Assembly (NCBI RefSeq): GCF_039839785.1
Contig: NZ_JBDOQT010000001.1
Location: 3,472,001 to 3,536,000, forward strand
From: Pelagibius sp. CAU 1746
GTDB lineage: Bacteria > Pseudomonadota > Alphaproteobacteria > Kiloniellales > Kiloniellaceae
Length of the DNA stretch: 64,000 bases
Direction: 5' to 3'
Both the position numbers and the translations under genes were made by a program. Shown here one piece after another: positions 35,259 to 44,679 of the stretch (the first letter of the stretch is position 1; every line of letters starts with the position of its first letter). The notes under the pieces are model-generated. The model was not told where the DNA came from, did not search any database, and saw only the letters and a list, made by a program, of their open reading frames with translations.

Positions 35259-35531
35259 GCTGTCAGAGTTCCAAAAAATGCCAACTCTTTAGATCGCGCA
35301 TCTTTTAATACTAGTATGTTGCAGAATGGACGGATAGGCCACCAACATGACAGGGGCCGCTCCTGATCAGTGCCGGATCAAGATGCGCCCTTGGCGCACG
35401 AGTCTAGTATTTTGATTGACCCGGCGAGCATCGGTGTCCGCCAACTTCTTCTGAATGACTTCCTGCTCCTGCTTCTAGCCGTCGTACACTAGAGTTATTT
35501 CACCTGTCAGATCACGCATGGCTCTCCTCAC
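35259..35531. other. Junction region between an orphan immunity gene and the first gspO' copy
   Basis: 273 bases with no supported gene. Sequence composition is mixed, and homology to gspO begins abruptly near 35576. Confidence 0.45.
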
Positions 35532-36056
35532 TTGCCGACGCTGAGCAATTTCTTTCTCCCATCCACACTCCTCGCCGCCCCCTTCATCGGCTCCTTCCTC
35601 GGCACGCTGATCTTGCGGCTGCCTGAAGGGCGGCCGGTGGTCTTCGACCGCTCGCGCTGTGAGGCCTGCGGGCAGGTGCTGGGCGCGCTCGATCAGGTAC
35701 CCGTCTTCTCCTGGCTCGCCTTCAAAGGCCGCTGCCGGCACTGCGGCACGAAGCTCGGCGTCTTCTATCCACTGATCGAACTGGCGGCGCTGGGCGTTGC
35801 CCTCTGGGCGGCGTTCACCGTGCCCCCTCACCTCGTCTGGCCGACGGCGGCGCTGGGCTGGGTGTTGCTGGTGCTGGCGGCGATCGACGCCAAGCACTTC
35901 CTCCTGCCCGACGTGCTGACCCTGCCGCTGATCCCGGCGGGGCTGGCGGTCGCCTGGTGGCTCGATCCGGCCGGCTTGCCCGGCGGGCACGTCCTCCACC
36001 ACGCGCTGGGCGCGGCCCTCGGCTTCCTCGGCTTCGCTGCGCCCGCCCGGGCCTAG
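35532..36056 (+). pseudogene. Truncated prepilin peptidase gene, copy 1 (gspO')
   Basis: 174 codons. From FIGSFLGTLILRLPEGRPVV it matches the intact GspO at 46710-47495, including the CEACG and CRHCG zinc cysteines and the first catalytic region, but ends before the GxGD motif (GLGLGDAKLL), so it cannot be an active peptidase. The TAG at 36054 replaces the TAC codon of intact gspO (AYQR) and lies in frame with the rhs core that follows. Confidence 0.85.
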
Positions 36057-38255
36057 CAGCGGCCGGACATCGCCAGCCTGACCGTCGAGAGCCAGACCTA
36101 CGACACCCGCGCGCTCTATGACGCCGCGGGCCGGGCCGATACCCTGGTCTACCCCACGGGCTTCCAGGTGAAGTCCCACTTCACCGCCAACGGCCACCTC
36201 TCCTCGGTGACCGACGAGCTCTCGACCGTCACCTACTGGCAGGCGACGACGGTGAACGCCGAGGGCCAGGTGACGGCCGAGACCCTGGGCAACGGCGTCG
36301 CCACGGCCCGCGTCTACGACCCGGCGACCAGCCGCATCGACTCCATCGTCACCACCAAGGGCGCCACCGGCATCCAGGACCTGGCCTTCGACTTCGATAC
36401 CCTGGGCAACCTGACGGCGCGCCGTGACCTGCGCCAGGACCGCGAGGAGGCCTTCACCTACGACGGCCTCAACCGCCTGACCGGCACAACGCTGACCGAC
36501 ACCGCGACCCTGGCGACCCTCGCCACCACGGCCTACAGGTACGACAACCTGGGCAACATCGTCACCAAGTCCGACGTGGCGGGCGGGTCGAACTACGTCT
36601 ACGGGCTGGCCGGCGCCGGGCCGCACGCGGTCTCGCAGATCGGCGCGAAGCTCTACAGCTACGATCTCAACGGCGCCATGGTCTCGGGCGACGGCAAGAC
36701 CACCGCCTGGACCTCCTTCAACAAGCCGGAACAGATCACCGACACCCTGGCCGGGGATCTGACGAGTTTCGTCTACGGCCCCAGTCGCGCCCGGGTGAAG
36801 CAGCAGATCGTCGACGGCGGCCTCAGCACCACTGTCATCTACGTCGGCAGCCATTTCGAGAAGAAGGTGCGCCCCGGCGAGGACGACGAGTTGGTGCACT
36901 ACATCCGCGCCGGCGGCAGCGTGGTGGCCATCCGCACCACTTACAGCGACGTCGGCACGCTCAGCGACAAGACCCGCTACCTGCACCGCGACCACCTGGG
37001 CTCGGTCGCGGCCGTCACCGACGAAGCCGGCGCGGTCACCGAGCGCTTCTCCTACGATCCCCACGGCAAGCGCCGCCTCACCGACTGGCAGGCCGGCACC
37101 CCCGCCGCCGCGGCCGAGACTCCGCGGGGCTTCACCGGCCACGAACACCTCGACGCCGTCGGCCTCATCCACATGAACGGCCGCGTCTACGACCCGACCC
37201 TGGGACGGTTCCTAAGTGCGGATCCCTTCGTGACGTATCCGGAGACCACGCAGGGCTTCAATCGCTACAGCTACGTCAACAACAACCCGCTCAGCTACAC
37301 CGATCCAAGTGGGTTTGAGGGATATGCAGCCGAGAGGACAGACAACTCCCTGGGAGGAAAGGGATGGGAAGGAGAGATTGGCCATGCCCTTGATGGCTTC
37401 AACGACTGGGCCAACGATCAACTCAATGGCCTGGAGGATTACTTCGGGATAAGCATTGACGCACCTGGGCGCCTCTCGGCAGCCGAGGTGCAGGGAATCG
37501 TTGATGGCTTAAACGGTCTTCCCGAAACAGTAAGAAACGACCCTAATGCGGTTAGGGATCTTGTTGAAGGATTTGTCAATAGCACCACCGGAAGAGTTTC
37601 TGATATTGACCGAATTGTTGAGCGGTATTCACGAGGGCAAATGGGTATAGACCTTCCGGATTTCGCGAACACGCCTGGTTACGAAAGGGGCCTAGAAGCG
37701 GCCGGCACAGTGGTCGATACCGTGTACGACGTGATGAACCAGATAACACGTCAAAACCTTCAGCTAAACCAGATAGCCGCTTCCTTAGGCGGTGGGGCCA
37801 GACAAAAAGTCGCTGAAGTTGTCAAGGCGGCGGTCAGAGCGGGCTTTTATGCTGCCTGGGGATTTAATATTCTCGGGGGCGTAGTTGGGGTAGATCTCGA
37901 TTTTGATATACTGTCAAAACAGGTAAACTTGGTCACGTTAGAGTCAACACTTCATAGTGGGATTGTCATCGAAGTAACTTTTGCCTACTTTATTACCTCT
38001 CGCATGTCATTCTGGGAACGCAATGTGACGCTTACACCATATAACAGAGCGAATTACAATAGAGCTTGGAATCTCTATGACACCCCATCTACCCATACTT
38101 TCGAGCCGATTACCCTCCAGTCACCTTTCAGTTCGAACACACGTATGCCGCTCGGCAGTGGGGCAAAAATAGGCCTACTCGCAGGCATTGAATATGAAAT
38201 AGACCCTTTCACTCCAGTTATAAAAGAGGCATTTGGTATAAAAGGGGCGTACTGA
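36057..38255 (+). CDS. 5'-truncated Rhs core with a unique tip, cassette 1
   Basis: The core enters at RPDIASLTVESQTYDTRAL, equivalent to about 30632 in the full rhs, and runs with about 95 percent identical residues to NPLSYTDPSGF (near 37318). The 312-residue tip is different and AT-richer, with several helical amphipathic stretches (GFYAAWGFNILGGVVGVDLD) suggestive of membrane interaction. No own start is clear: an internal GTG at 36168 is possible, or readthrough from gspO'. The tip family is not recognised; the neighbouring four-helix membrane protein suggests a membrane-active toxin. Confidence 0.8.
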   Translation, partial: QRPDIASLTVESQTYDTRALYDAAGRADTLVYPTGFQVKSHFTANGHLSSVTDELSTVTYWQATTVNAEGQVTAETLGNGVATARVYDPATSRIDSIVTTKGATGIQDLAFDFDTLGNLTARRDLRQDREEAFTYDGLNRLTGTTLTDTATLATLATTAYRYDNLGNIVTKSDVAGGSNYVYGLAGAGPHAVSQIGAKLYSYDLNGAMVSGDGKTTAWTSFNKPEQITDTLAGDLTSFVYGPSRARVKQQIVDGGLSTTVIYVGSHFEKKVRPGEDDELVHYIRAGGSVVAIRTTYSDVGTLSDKTRYLHRDHLGSVAAVTDEAGAVTERFSYDPHGKRRLTDWQAGTPAAAAETPRGFTGHEHLDAVGLIHMNGRVYDPTLGRFLSADPFVTYPETTQGFNRYSYVNNNPLSYTDPSGFEGYAAERTDNSLGGKGWEGEIGHALDGFNDWANDQLNGLEDYFGISIDAPGRLSAAEVQGIVDGLNGLPETVRNDPNAVRDLVEGFVNSTTGRVSDIDRIVERYSRGQMGIDLPDFANTPGYERGLEAAGTVVDTVYDVMNQITRQNLQLNQIAASLGGGARQKVAEVVKAAVRAGFYAAWGFNILGGVVGVDLDFDILSKQVNLVTLESTLHSGIVIEVTFAYFITSRMSFWERNVTLTPYNRANYNRAWNLYDTPSTHTFEPITLQSPFSSNTRMPLGSGAKIGLLAGIEYEIDPFTPVIKEAFGIKGAY

Positions 38256-38316
38256 CGTTATACTCATTCTTTCTACTGATATATGATGCCAGATTGAGTA
38301 AGAAAGGCCGATTCCT

Positions 38317-38883
38317 GTGTGTGAATACACAATCTTTCGTATAATGAACACACTTTGGAAGATTCCCCCATTTATTATTTGCGTAATTCTGCTCTTATTT
38401 AACGCACTTATATTAGTCGCCCTAGAAATTGACCCAATCGGAATCCCCGCCAAATTAATTGGCTTAATATTTATCATAGTAACTATTGGATACCCCACTA
38501 CGATAGCAGTATATGACGCCGTAAGAAGTCATCAGAAATTATTTGCCGCTATACTGTGCTCTCCAGTCATATTTTCTTTGATATCGATATTTTTACGTCA
38601 CAGCGCCATCGATATAAAAGAATTTGATGTAGCATTTATCAATCAAGTAGTCGCGTCATTGAATTCGCTAATTTTTATAATTGTGGCAATATCAATGTGG
38701 AAATCGTCAGGCGTACTCTATAATGTTGCCTCTACATCAAAAAAAACTAGGCGCACAAGGGCGTTATTATTTCTTTCTTTTTCTTACCTCCCCATCGGCA
38801 TTTTTCTGAACCACCCCTACGCCGAAACCTTCATAAAAATAGAACGTGAGAGGTTGAGAAATAGGGGAGAAATATCCTCATGA
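38317..38883 (+). CDS. Membrane-embedded putative immunity protein
   Basis: 188 residues from GTG 38317, or 179 from ATG 38344. Four to five membrane segments: FIICVILLLFNALILVALEI, LIGLIFIIVTIGYPTTIAV, FAAILCSPVIFSLISIFL, LNSLIFIIVAISMW and ALLFLSFSYLPIGIFL. Very AT-rich. It directly follows the tip of cassette 1. Multi-spanning immunity proteins usually protect against pore-forming or membrane-targeting toxins, as for channel colicins; that role is inferred here. Confidence 0.68.
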   Translation: MCEYTIFRIMNTLWKIPPFIICVILLLFNALILVALEIDPIGIPAKLIGLIFIIVTIGYPTTIAVYDAVRSHQKLFAAILCSPVIFSLISIFLRHSAIDIKEFDVAFINQVVASLNSLIFIIVAISMWKSSGVLYNVASTSKKTRRTRALLFLSFSYLPIGIFLNHPYAETFIKIERERLRNRGEISS

Positions 38884-38992
38884 AATAGAAGACACATGCG
38901 TACCCTTTTTGCGTTGTTCGGCAATTCATGCAGCTGCGCCATAGAGCAACTTGTTAGGTGAGCTTTCTCTTTTCAGCTTTGGCGTAGGCGCA

Positions 38993-39416
38993 ATTACGGT
39001 GACAGTGCACTTAATTGACGAAACCAGACTTTGGCCTTAGCCTCTTCCCATGGTTCGCCTGGCGCGCGTGGTGATCCCCAACCTGCCCCACCACGTCACG
39101 CAACGTGGCAATGGCCGGGCGCAGACTTTCTTCAGCGACGACGACTACCGGCTCTATCTCGACCTGCTGCGCAAACATTGCACGGAGGCCGAAGTGAGCA
39201 TTTGGGCTTGGGTGCTCATGCCGAACCACGTGCATCTGATCTTAACGCCGCGGGATGCGGACGGCATCCGGCGGGCGCTCTCGAAGGTGCATCGCGCCTA
39301 TGCCGGGCACGTTCATGCGCGGACGCAAAAGACTGGCCACTTCTGGCCTGATCGCTTTTAACTGGGGCGGTTCGGCTGTGTGCCGATGGATGAAACCCAT
39401 CTTGTCGCCGCCCCAC
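38993..39416 (+). mobile_element. RAYT element, truncated and interrupted copy
   Basis: Left end at 38993, ATG at 39050. The frame runs to a premature stop at 39361, after which the sequence (GTTCGGCTGTGTGCCGATGG) resumes RAYT similarity out of frame and then ends. Nearly identical to 44955-45378, including the same internal lesion, so the two derive from one duplicated segment. Confidence 0.82.
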
Positions 39417-39586
39417 CAGACGAAGTAGATCTGCAAGCCTCAAACGAAACCATCACCCTAAAGCAACGAGGCAATGTCGCGGTGCCAGTGGACCACTCTG
39501 ATGACTTGGATCGGAGAAGCGGGCCGATAAATCGCGGCGTAAGAAGTTTGCCTCACCGGCCAGAACAGAACCGGCCGATCCGTCAG
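39417..39586 (-). pseudogene. Fragment of parE (duplicate of the 3' end of parE1)
   Basis: Matches 45379-45548, the C-terminal end of the ParE toxin gene (VHWHRDIASLL and upstream), with two or three base changes near its end. It is cut by the left terminus of another RAYT derivative at 39587. Confidence 0.75.
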
Positions 39587-39924
39587 ATTACGGTGACAGT
39601 GCATGAAATTGGCGCGACCGGACTTTGGCCTTGACCTCTGCCGATGGTTTGTCTGGCCCGAGTGGTAATCCCTGAACTGCCCCACCACGTCACGCAACGT
39701 GGCAACGGTCGGGCGCAGACTGTTTTCTGCGACGACGACTATCGGCTTTATCTCGACCTGTTGCGCATGCGTTGCACAGAGGCCCAGATGAGCATTGGGG
39801 GTGAGCATTCGGGCAGGGGTGCTCATACCGAACCACCTACGTTTGATCTTCACTTCGCGAGATGCGAACGGTATCCGGCGAGCGCTCTCGAAGGTGCATC
39901 GCATCCCTGCACTGCCACCGCAAT
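39587..39924 (+). mobile_element. Internally deleted RAYT derivative (MITE-like)
   Basis: Left end ATTACGGTGACAGTGCA at 39587, ATG at 39644, degenerate coding region (VCLARVVIPELPHHVTQRG) lacking the HUH and Tyr parts, and a degenerate right end TGCACTGCCACCGCAAT at 39908-39924. At 338 bases with both termini, it has the form of a non-autonomous derivative. Confidence 0.6.
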
Positions 39925-40016
39925 CCTTGCCCGTTTTCCTTCCGGGTTCCTTGGTGCAAGGCGTCTGAGCTACTCTGTAGTACTTCGTCTCCTCTTGCCA
40001 GGGCAGTCAGACTTCC

Positions 40017-40544
40017 TTGCAATCGTATCCGGTCCTTCTTCTTGTTTCCACGGTTCTCGTCGCCGCCCCTTTCATCGGCTCCTTCCTCGGGACGCTGATC
40101 CTGCGGCTTCCGGCGGGGCGGGCAGTGGTTTTCGACCGCTCGCGCTGTGAGGCCTGCGGGCAGGTGCTGGGTGCGCTCGATCAGGTTCCCCTCTTCTCCT
40201 GGCTCACCTTCAAAGGCCGCTGCCGGCACTGCGGCACGAAGCTCGGCGTCTTCTACCCGCTGATCGAACTGGCGGCGCTGGGCGTTGCCCTCTGGGCGGC
40301 GTTCACCGTGCCCCCTCACCTCGTCTGGCCGACGGCGGCGCTGGGCTGGGTGTTGCTGGTGCTGGCGGTCATCGACGCCAGGCACTTCTACCTGCCCGAC
40401 GTGCTCACCCTGCCGCTGATCCCGGCGGGGCTGGCGGTGGCCTGGTGGCTCGATCCAACACATTCGTTTGGGGGCCAGCTTCTCCACCACGCCCTGGGCG
40501 CGGCCCTCGGCTTCCTCGGCTTCGCTGCGCCCGCCCGGGCCTAG
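40017..40544 (+). pseudogene. Truncated prepilin peptidase gene, copy 2 (gspO')
   Basis: 175 codons beginning at a TTG. Similarity to intact GspO starts at APFIGSFLGTLILRLP and stops at the same position and same TAG codon as copy 1, with the identical junction to the rhs core. The N-terminal 15 residues differ between copies. Lacks the GxGD catalytic motif. Confidence 0.85.
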
Positions 40545-42740
40545 CAGCGGCCGGACATCGCCAGCCTGACCGTCGAGAGCCAGACCTACGACACCCGCGC
40601 GCTCTATGACGCCGCGGGCCGGGCCGACACCCTGGTCTACCCCACGGGCTTCCAGGTGAAGTCCCACTTCACCGCCAACGGCCACCTCTCCTCGGTGACC
40701 GACGAGCTCTCGACCGTCACCTACTGGCAGGCGACGACGGTGAACGCCGAGGGCCAGGTGACGGCCGAGACCCTAGGCAACGGCGTCGCCACGGCCCGCG
40801 TCTACGACCCGGCGACCAGCCGCATTGACTCCATCGTCACCACCAAGGGCGCCACCGGCATCCAGGACCTGGCCTTCGACTTCGATACCCTGGGCAACCT
40901 GACGGCGCGCCGTGACCTGCGCCAGGACCGCGAGGAGGCCTTCACCTACGACGGCCTCAACCGCCTGACCGGCACCACCCTGACCGACACCGCCACCCTG
41001 GCGACCCTCGCCACCACGGCCTACACCTATGACGCCCTGGGCAACATCGTCACCAAGTCCGACGTGGCGGGCGGGTCGAACTACGTCTACGGCCTGGCCG
41101 GCGCCGGGCCGCACGCGGTCTCGCAGATCGGTGCAAAGCTCTACAGCTACGACGCCAACGGCGCCATGGTCTCGGGCGACGACAAGACCACCTCCTGGAC
41201 CTCCTTCAACAAGCCCGAACAGATCACCGACACCCTGACCGGGGATCTGACGAGTTTCGTCTACGGCCCCAGTCGCGCCCGGGTGAAGCAGCAGATCGTC
41301 GACGGCGGCCTCAGCACCACTGTCATCTACGTCGGCAGCCATTTCGAGAAGAAGGTGCGCCCCGGCGAGGACGACGAGTTGGTGCACTACATCCGCGCCG
41401 GCGGCAGCGTGGTGGCCATCCACACCACTTACAGCGACGTCGGCACGCTCAGCGACAAGACCCGCTACCTGCACCGCGACCACCTGGGCTCCGTCGCGGC
41501 TGTCACCGACGAGTCCGGCGCGGTCACCGAGCGCTTCTCCTACGACGCCCACGGCAAGCGCCGCCTCACCGACTGGCAGGCCGGCACACCCACCACGCCG
41601 GGCGAAACGCCCCGGGGCTTCACCGGCCACGAGCATCTCGACGCCGTCGGCCTCATCCACATGAACGGCCGCGTCTACGACCCGACCTTGGGAAGGTTCC
41701 TAAGTGCTGATCCCTTCGTGCAGTACCCGGAGACCACGCAGGGCTTCAACCGCTACAGCTACGTCTTTAACAACCCACTCAGTTACACCGATCCGAGCGG
41801 GTTCTCAATTTTCAATGATGATGGGAGCATTGCAGAAGCGCCGAGTGATTCAGCAGGGCCTGAGGCTGGGAATGATGACCGCGGATTCATCGAACGAGTC
41901 GACGACTTCCTCTCGGACTTGCTTGGTGTTAACAAGGTCGCCAGAGATTATGCTCGGACTCGAGCCAGACAAGCTGGAATTGACTATCAAACTGCCGTTC
42001 GAGAAATCCATGACCTAGTCGGCTCTGCTGTTGCAGAGAATGTGGCCGGTCTGGAGGAATGGGGTGTTGCCACTGTGGTGTCGCATGTCGTTGCAGCGAC
42101 CACTTCTCTCGGCATCCCTGAGTTCGCGAACGGGGTCCTAGACCGAGCGATCGCTCACCTAGGAGGCATATCCAGTATCCAATCCACGGGGTCTTTAGGA
42201 GCACGCAGTGCCCAGATAGCATCTCTCGAGCTAGATGAAGTTTTTGGCGTCGATGTAGAAGGTGCCATCGAGGATATTGAGGCAGCTGTACAATTCCAGT
42301 GGGGAATGACCGTCAACATCTATGAGGATTTTCGATACGACTTTATAGACACCCTAACTTCACTGCTTGACTCGTTTGGACCTGGACCCGGCACTATTGG
42401 GGCCGGTGTGAAAGGTGCGATGGCCGTACCTGGCATGGTTAGACGGGCGGGGTCAATCTGGTCAAGCACGCGGATGCGCACAAGCGTGATGAACGCCTTC
42501 GCACACTGGCAGAATCATAGACTAGAGTTCCCTGGATTAAATAATGCCAAGCAATATGTTGAAGAAGCGCAGGCATTCTTCACAAGACAGTATGAGTATC
42601 TTACCAAAACGCGAAAAAATGGAGATACTATGGTGTACGATCCTGCGACAAATACGTTTGGCGTCTACAATAGGGTTGGCGAACCTAGAACCTTCTTTCG
42701 CCCAGAGAGAGGTTTAGATTATTGGAACGAGGTAAATTGA
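40545..42740 (+). CDS. 5'-truncated Rhs core with RNase-like tip, cassette 2
   Basis: Same core entry point as cassette 1 and same core end (NPLSYTDPSGF near 41804). The 311-residue tip ends with NAFAHWQNHRLEFPGLNNAK, QYVEEAQAFFTRQYEYLTKT, RKNGDTMVYDPATNTFGVYN and GEPRTFFRPERGLDYW. The G-D-x-x-x-Y-D-P-x-T-N-x-F-G-V...RTFF-x-P pattern is common at the C-terminus of CdiA/phage-head-type RNase toxins with a BECR-like fold (family recognition from memory, moderate). A CPCC-family gene follows 2 bases after the stop as immunity. Confidence 0.8.
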   Translation, partial: QRPDIASLTVESQTYDTRALYDAAGRADTLVYPTGFQVKSHFTANGHLSSVTDELSTVTYWQATTVNAEGQVTAETLGNGVATARVYDPATSRIDSIVTTKGATGIQDLAFDFDTLGNLTARRDLRQDREEAFTYDGLNRLTGTTLTDTATLATLATTAYTYDALGNIVTKSDVAGGSNYVYGLAGAGPHAVSQIGAKLYSYDANGAMVSGDDKTTSWTSFNKPEQITDTLTGDLTSFVYGPSRARVKQQIVDGGLSTTVIYVGSHFEKKVRPGEDDELVHYIRAGGSVVAIHTTYSDVGTLSDKTRYLHRDHLGSVAAVTDESGAVTERFSYDAHGKRRLTDWQAGTPTTPGETPRGFTGHEHLDAVGLIHMNGRVYDPTLGRFLSADPFVQYPETTQGFNRYSYVFNNPLSYTDPSGFSIFNDDGSIAEAPSDSAGPEAGNDDRGFIERVDDFLSDLLGVNKVARDYARTRARQAGIDYQTAVREIHDLVGSAVAENVAGLEEWGVATVVSHVVAATTSLGIPEFANGVLDRAIAHLGGISSIQSTGSLGARSAQIASLELDEVFGVDVEGAIEDIEAAVQFQWGMTVNIYEDFRYDFIDTLTSLLDSFGPGPGTIGAGVKGAMAVPGMVRRAGSIWSSTRMRTSVMNAFAHWQNHRLEFPGLNNAKQYVEEAQAFFTRQYEYLTKTRKNGDTMVYDPATNTFGVYNRVGEPRTFFRPERGLDYWNEVN

Positions 42741-42742
42741 CC

Positions 42743-42985
42743 ATGGTATTTCCATGCCCTTGCTGTGGCTATTTGACTTTTTCATCACCACCACCCGGAA
42801 CTTTCGAAATCTGCCCTGTCTGTTACTGGGAAGATGATCCGATCCAAAGCTCAAATCCGAATTACGCTGGAGGAGCAAATACGATTTCACTCGAAACTGC
42901 CAAGAAAAACTTTGCACATTTCGGCGCAGTAAAAGCTGAATTCAGAAAACTTACTCGGCCACCTGCTGCAGAGGAGATGCCCTAG
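42743..42985 (+). CDS. CPCC-family cysteine-rich immunity protein
   Basis: 80 residues from the ATG at 42743, two bases after the toxin stop. The sequence MVFPCPCCGYLTFSSPPPGT and FEICPVCYWEDDPIQ gives two CPxC knuckles, the CPCC zinc-binding domain found next to polymorphic toxins. A TTG at 42722 would add seven residues and overlap the toxin; the GAGG before 42743 favours the ATG. Confidence 0.82.
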   Translation: MVFPCPCCGYLTFSSPPPGTFEICPVCYWEDDPIQSSNPNYAGGANTISLETAKKNFAHFGAVKAEFRKLTRPPAAEEMP

Positions 42986-42994
42986 AATCCTGTG

Positions 42995-43117
42995 GTTGCG
43001 GTAACAGCGCACGAAATTGACGTTGTCAGACATTGACGGAGACCATCCTGAGATGGCTCATCTGGCGCGCGTGGTGATCCCCAACCTGCCCCACCACGTC
43101 ACGCAACGTGGCAACGA
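42995..43117 (+). mobile_element. Degenerate RAYT left-end fragment
   Basis: A decayed left end (GTTGCGGTAACAGCGCACG), then MAHLARVVIPNLPHHVTQRGN, ending where the complete element at 43118 starts. The extra base between end and ATG and the base changes show that it is older than the other copies. Confidence 0.7.
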
Positions 43118-43886
43118 ATTACGGTGACAGTGCATTTAATTGACGAAACCAGACTTTGGCCTTAGCCTCTTCCCATGGCTCGTCTGGCCCGCGTGGTGAT
43201 CCCCAACCTGCCCCACCACGTCACACAACGTGGCAACGGCCGGGCGCAGACCTTTTTCAGCGACGACGATTACCGCCTTTATCTCGACCTGCTGCGCAAG
43301 CATTGCACGGAGGCCGAAGTGAGCATTTGGGCCTGGGTGCTCATGCCGAACCACGTGCATCTGATCTTAACGCCGCAGGATGCGGACGGCATCCGGCGGG
43401 CGCTCTCGAAGGTGCATCGCGCCTATGCCGGGCACGTTCACGCGCGGCTGCAAAAGACCGGCCACTTTTGGCAAGGAAGGTTCGGCTGTGTGCCGATGGA
43501 TGAAGCTCATCTTGAGGCCGCCTTGCGCTATGTAGCGCTCAATCCGGTGCGGGCCCGCCTCGCGAAGCGGGCGGTGGATTGGCAATGGTCGAGCGTGCAC
43601 GATCAGCTCTCGCGCAAGCGAAGCGGCACGCTCACCGACACCGCGCCGGTGCGGGAGCGCTATCCCAATTTTGCCGCTTTGATCGAGGCGGGCGAGGATG
43701 AGGACTTGTCAATGGCCCTGCGCCGGGCGGAGTCCATCGGCCGCCCTCTGGGCAATGCGGCATTTGTGGAGACGCTCGAGCGCCAAACCGGCCGCACCCT
43801 ACAACCCGCCAAGCGCGGGCCGAAACCGCAACAGGCACAGAAGCTGGAAAGGTGAGTTCATCAATTAACTGCACTGTCACCGTAAT
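43118..43886 (+). mobile_element. Complete 769-bp RAYT (HUH/Y1) element, copy 2
   Basis: Same length and organisation as 34020-34788: left end ATTACGGTGACAGTGCA, transposase ATG 57 bases in, right end TGCACTGTCACCGTAAT ending at 43886. The 57-base leaders differ at several positions (TTTAATTGACGAAACCAG versus CGAAATTGACGCGACCGG) while the 3' parts are almost identical. Confidence 0.83.
43175..43855 (+). CDS. REP-associated tyrosine transposase (TnpA_REP/RAYT), second intact copy
   Basis: 226 residues, differing from the protein at 34077 at only a handful of positions (for instance MARL for MSRL, VSIW for VGIW, KRAV for KQAV). HUH (His60/His62) and Tyr119 intact. Confidence 0.92.
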   Translation: MARLARVVIPNLPHHVTQRGNGRAQTFFSDDDYRLYLDLLRKHCTEAEVSIWAWVLMPNHVHLILTPQDADGIRRALSKVHRAYAGHVHARLQKTGHFWQGRFGCVPMDEAHLEAALRYVALNPVRARLAKRAVDWQWSSVHDQLSRKRSGTLTDTAPVRERYPNFAALIEAGEDEDLSMALRRAESIGRPLGNAAFVETLERQTGRTLQPAKRGPKPQQAQKLER

Positions 43887-44170
43887 GAACAAAGACCGGC
43901 GGTATCCCCTCAAGTTTCACGGGAGTGACTGTGCGCCTGGATCTTCGGCCAGGCACTATGGCTAGGCTCGAAGCAATAGGGGTTCGGAGCGCCGGCTCCT
44001 TAGTAGAGAGTAAGTATCCTGCGATGCAGCGTCTTGCAAAGGGCATGAACTGGACGAAAACGAACGCGTACTTCAAACAGGAGCGAGGCTTCGTGAACAT
44101 TGGCTTGGGTCGAGGACCAGCAATGGATATAGTGAATGATGGCTTGACAGGGTTTTCCGAGATACCGTGA
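43887..44170 (+). pseudogene. Decapitated toxin tip, C-terminal part
   Basis: Directly after the right end of the RAYT element. The frame (about 93 codons if read from the junction; a GTG at 43931 region gives 81) contains RPGTMARLEAIGVRSAGSLV, GMNWTKTNAYFKQERGFVNI and GLGRGPAMDIVNDGLTGF. VNIGLGRGPA and the short basic domain look like a nuclease-type CDI toxin C-terminus. The stop TGA overlaps the immunity ATG (TGATG). No Rhs core is attached. Confidence 0.6.
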
Positions 44171-44679
44171 TGAAGAGCGAGCATTTTGAGGCGTTAATAA
44201 ACTTCATCTCTGAAGAAATCAATTTCGAGGAGTTTCTCGATAGATACCCTGTAGATCCGCGGAAAGATGAAGACCACGTCTATGATCTTTTAAGAAGCGG
44301 AATAGAAAAGAGAGATAGCGATGAGGTGGAGGCAGCGTTGATAGTCGGGCATCGCTTTGACAAATTCACGTCGAACTGCGTGCCATTGCTCAACGAACTC
44401 ATTACAGCAGATTGGCATATCAGCCATGAAGACATTGCCGAAGCACTCCGAGTTCTAAGGGACCCTCGGAGCACCGACGCCCTTTATGAAGCGGCTCTAT
44501 TGCAGTTCGATTATATGGGCGGCGATGAGAATGCCCTCGGAAAGAAGTGTTGTTGGGCACTCGGCGCTATCGACACTGCCGATGCGGAGGAAAAACTGTA
44601 CAGACTAGCGCACAGTGTCAACATAGCTATTGCTGAGGCAGCTCGATACGAACTTGGCCGCAAAGGATCGTCCACTTAG
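44170..44679 (+). CDS. HEAT-like putative immunity protein
   Basis: 169 residues from the ATG overlapping the toxin stop. All-alpha repeats with a HEAT-like spacing: ALRVLRDPRSTDALYEAALL, CCWALGAIDTADAEEKLYRL and INIAEAARYEL-type end. Cytoplasmic (no signal), suiting a toxin that acts on nucleic acid inside the cell. Confidence 0.65.
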   Translation: MKSEHFEALINFISEEINFEEFLDRYPVDPRKDEDHVYDLLRSGIEKRDSDEVEAALIVGHRFDKFTSNCVPLLNELITADWHISHEDIAEALRVLRDPRSTDALYEAALLQFDYMGGDENALGKKCCWALGAIDTADAEEKLYRLAHSVNIAIAEAARYELGRKGSST

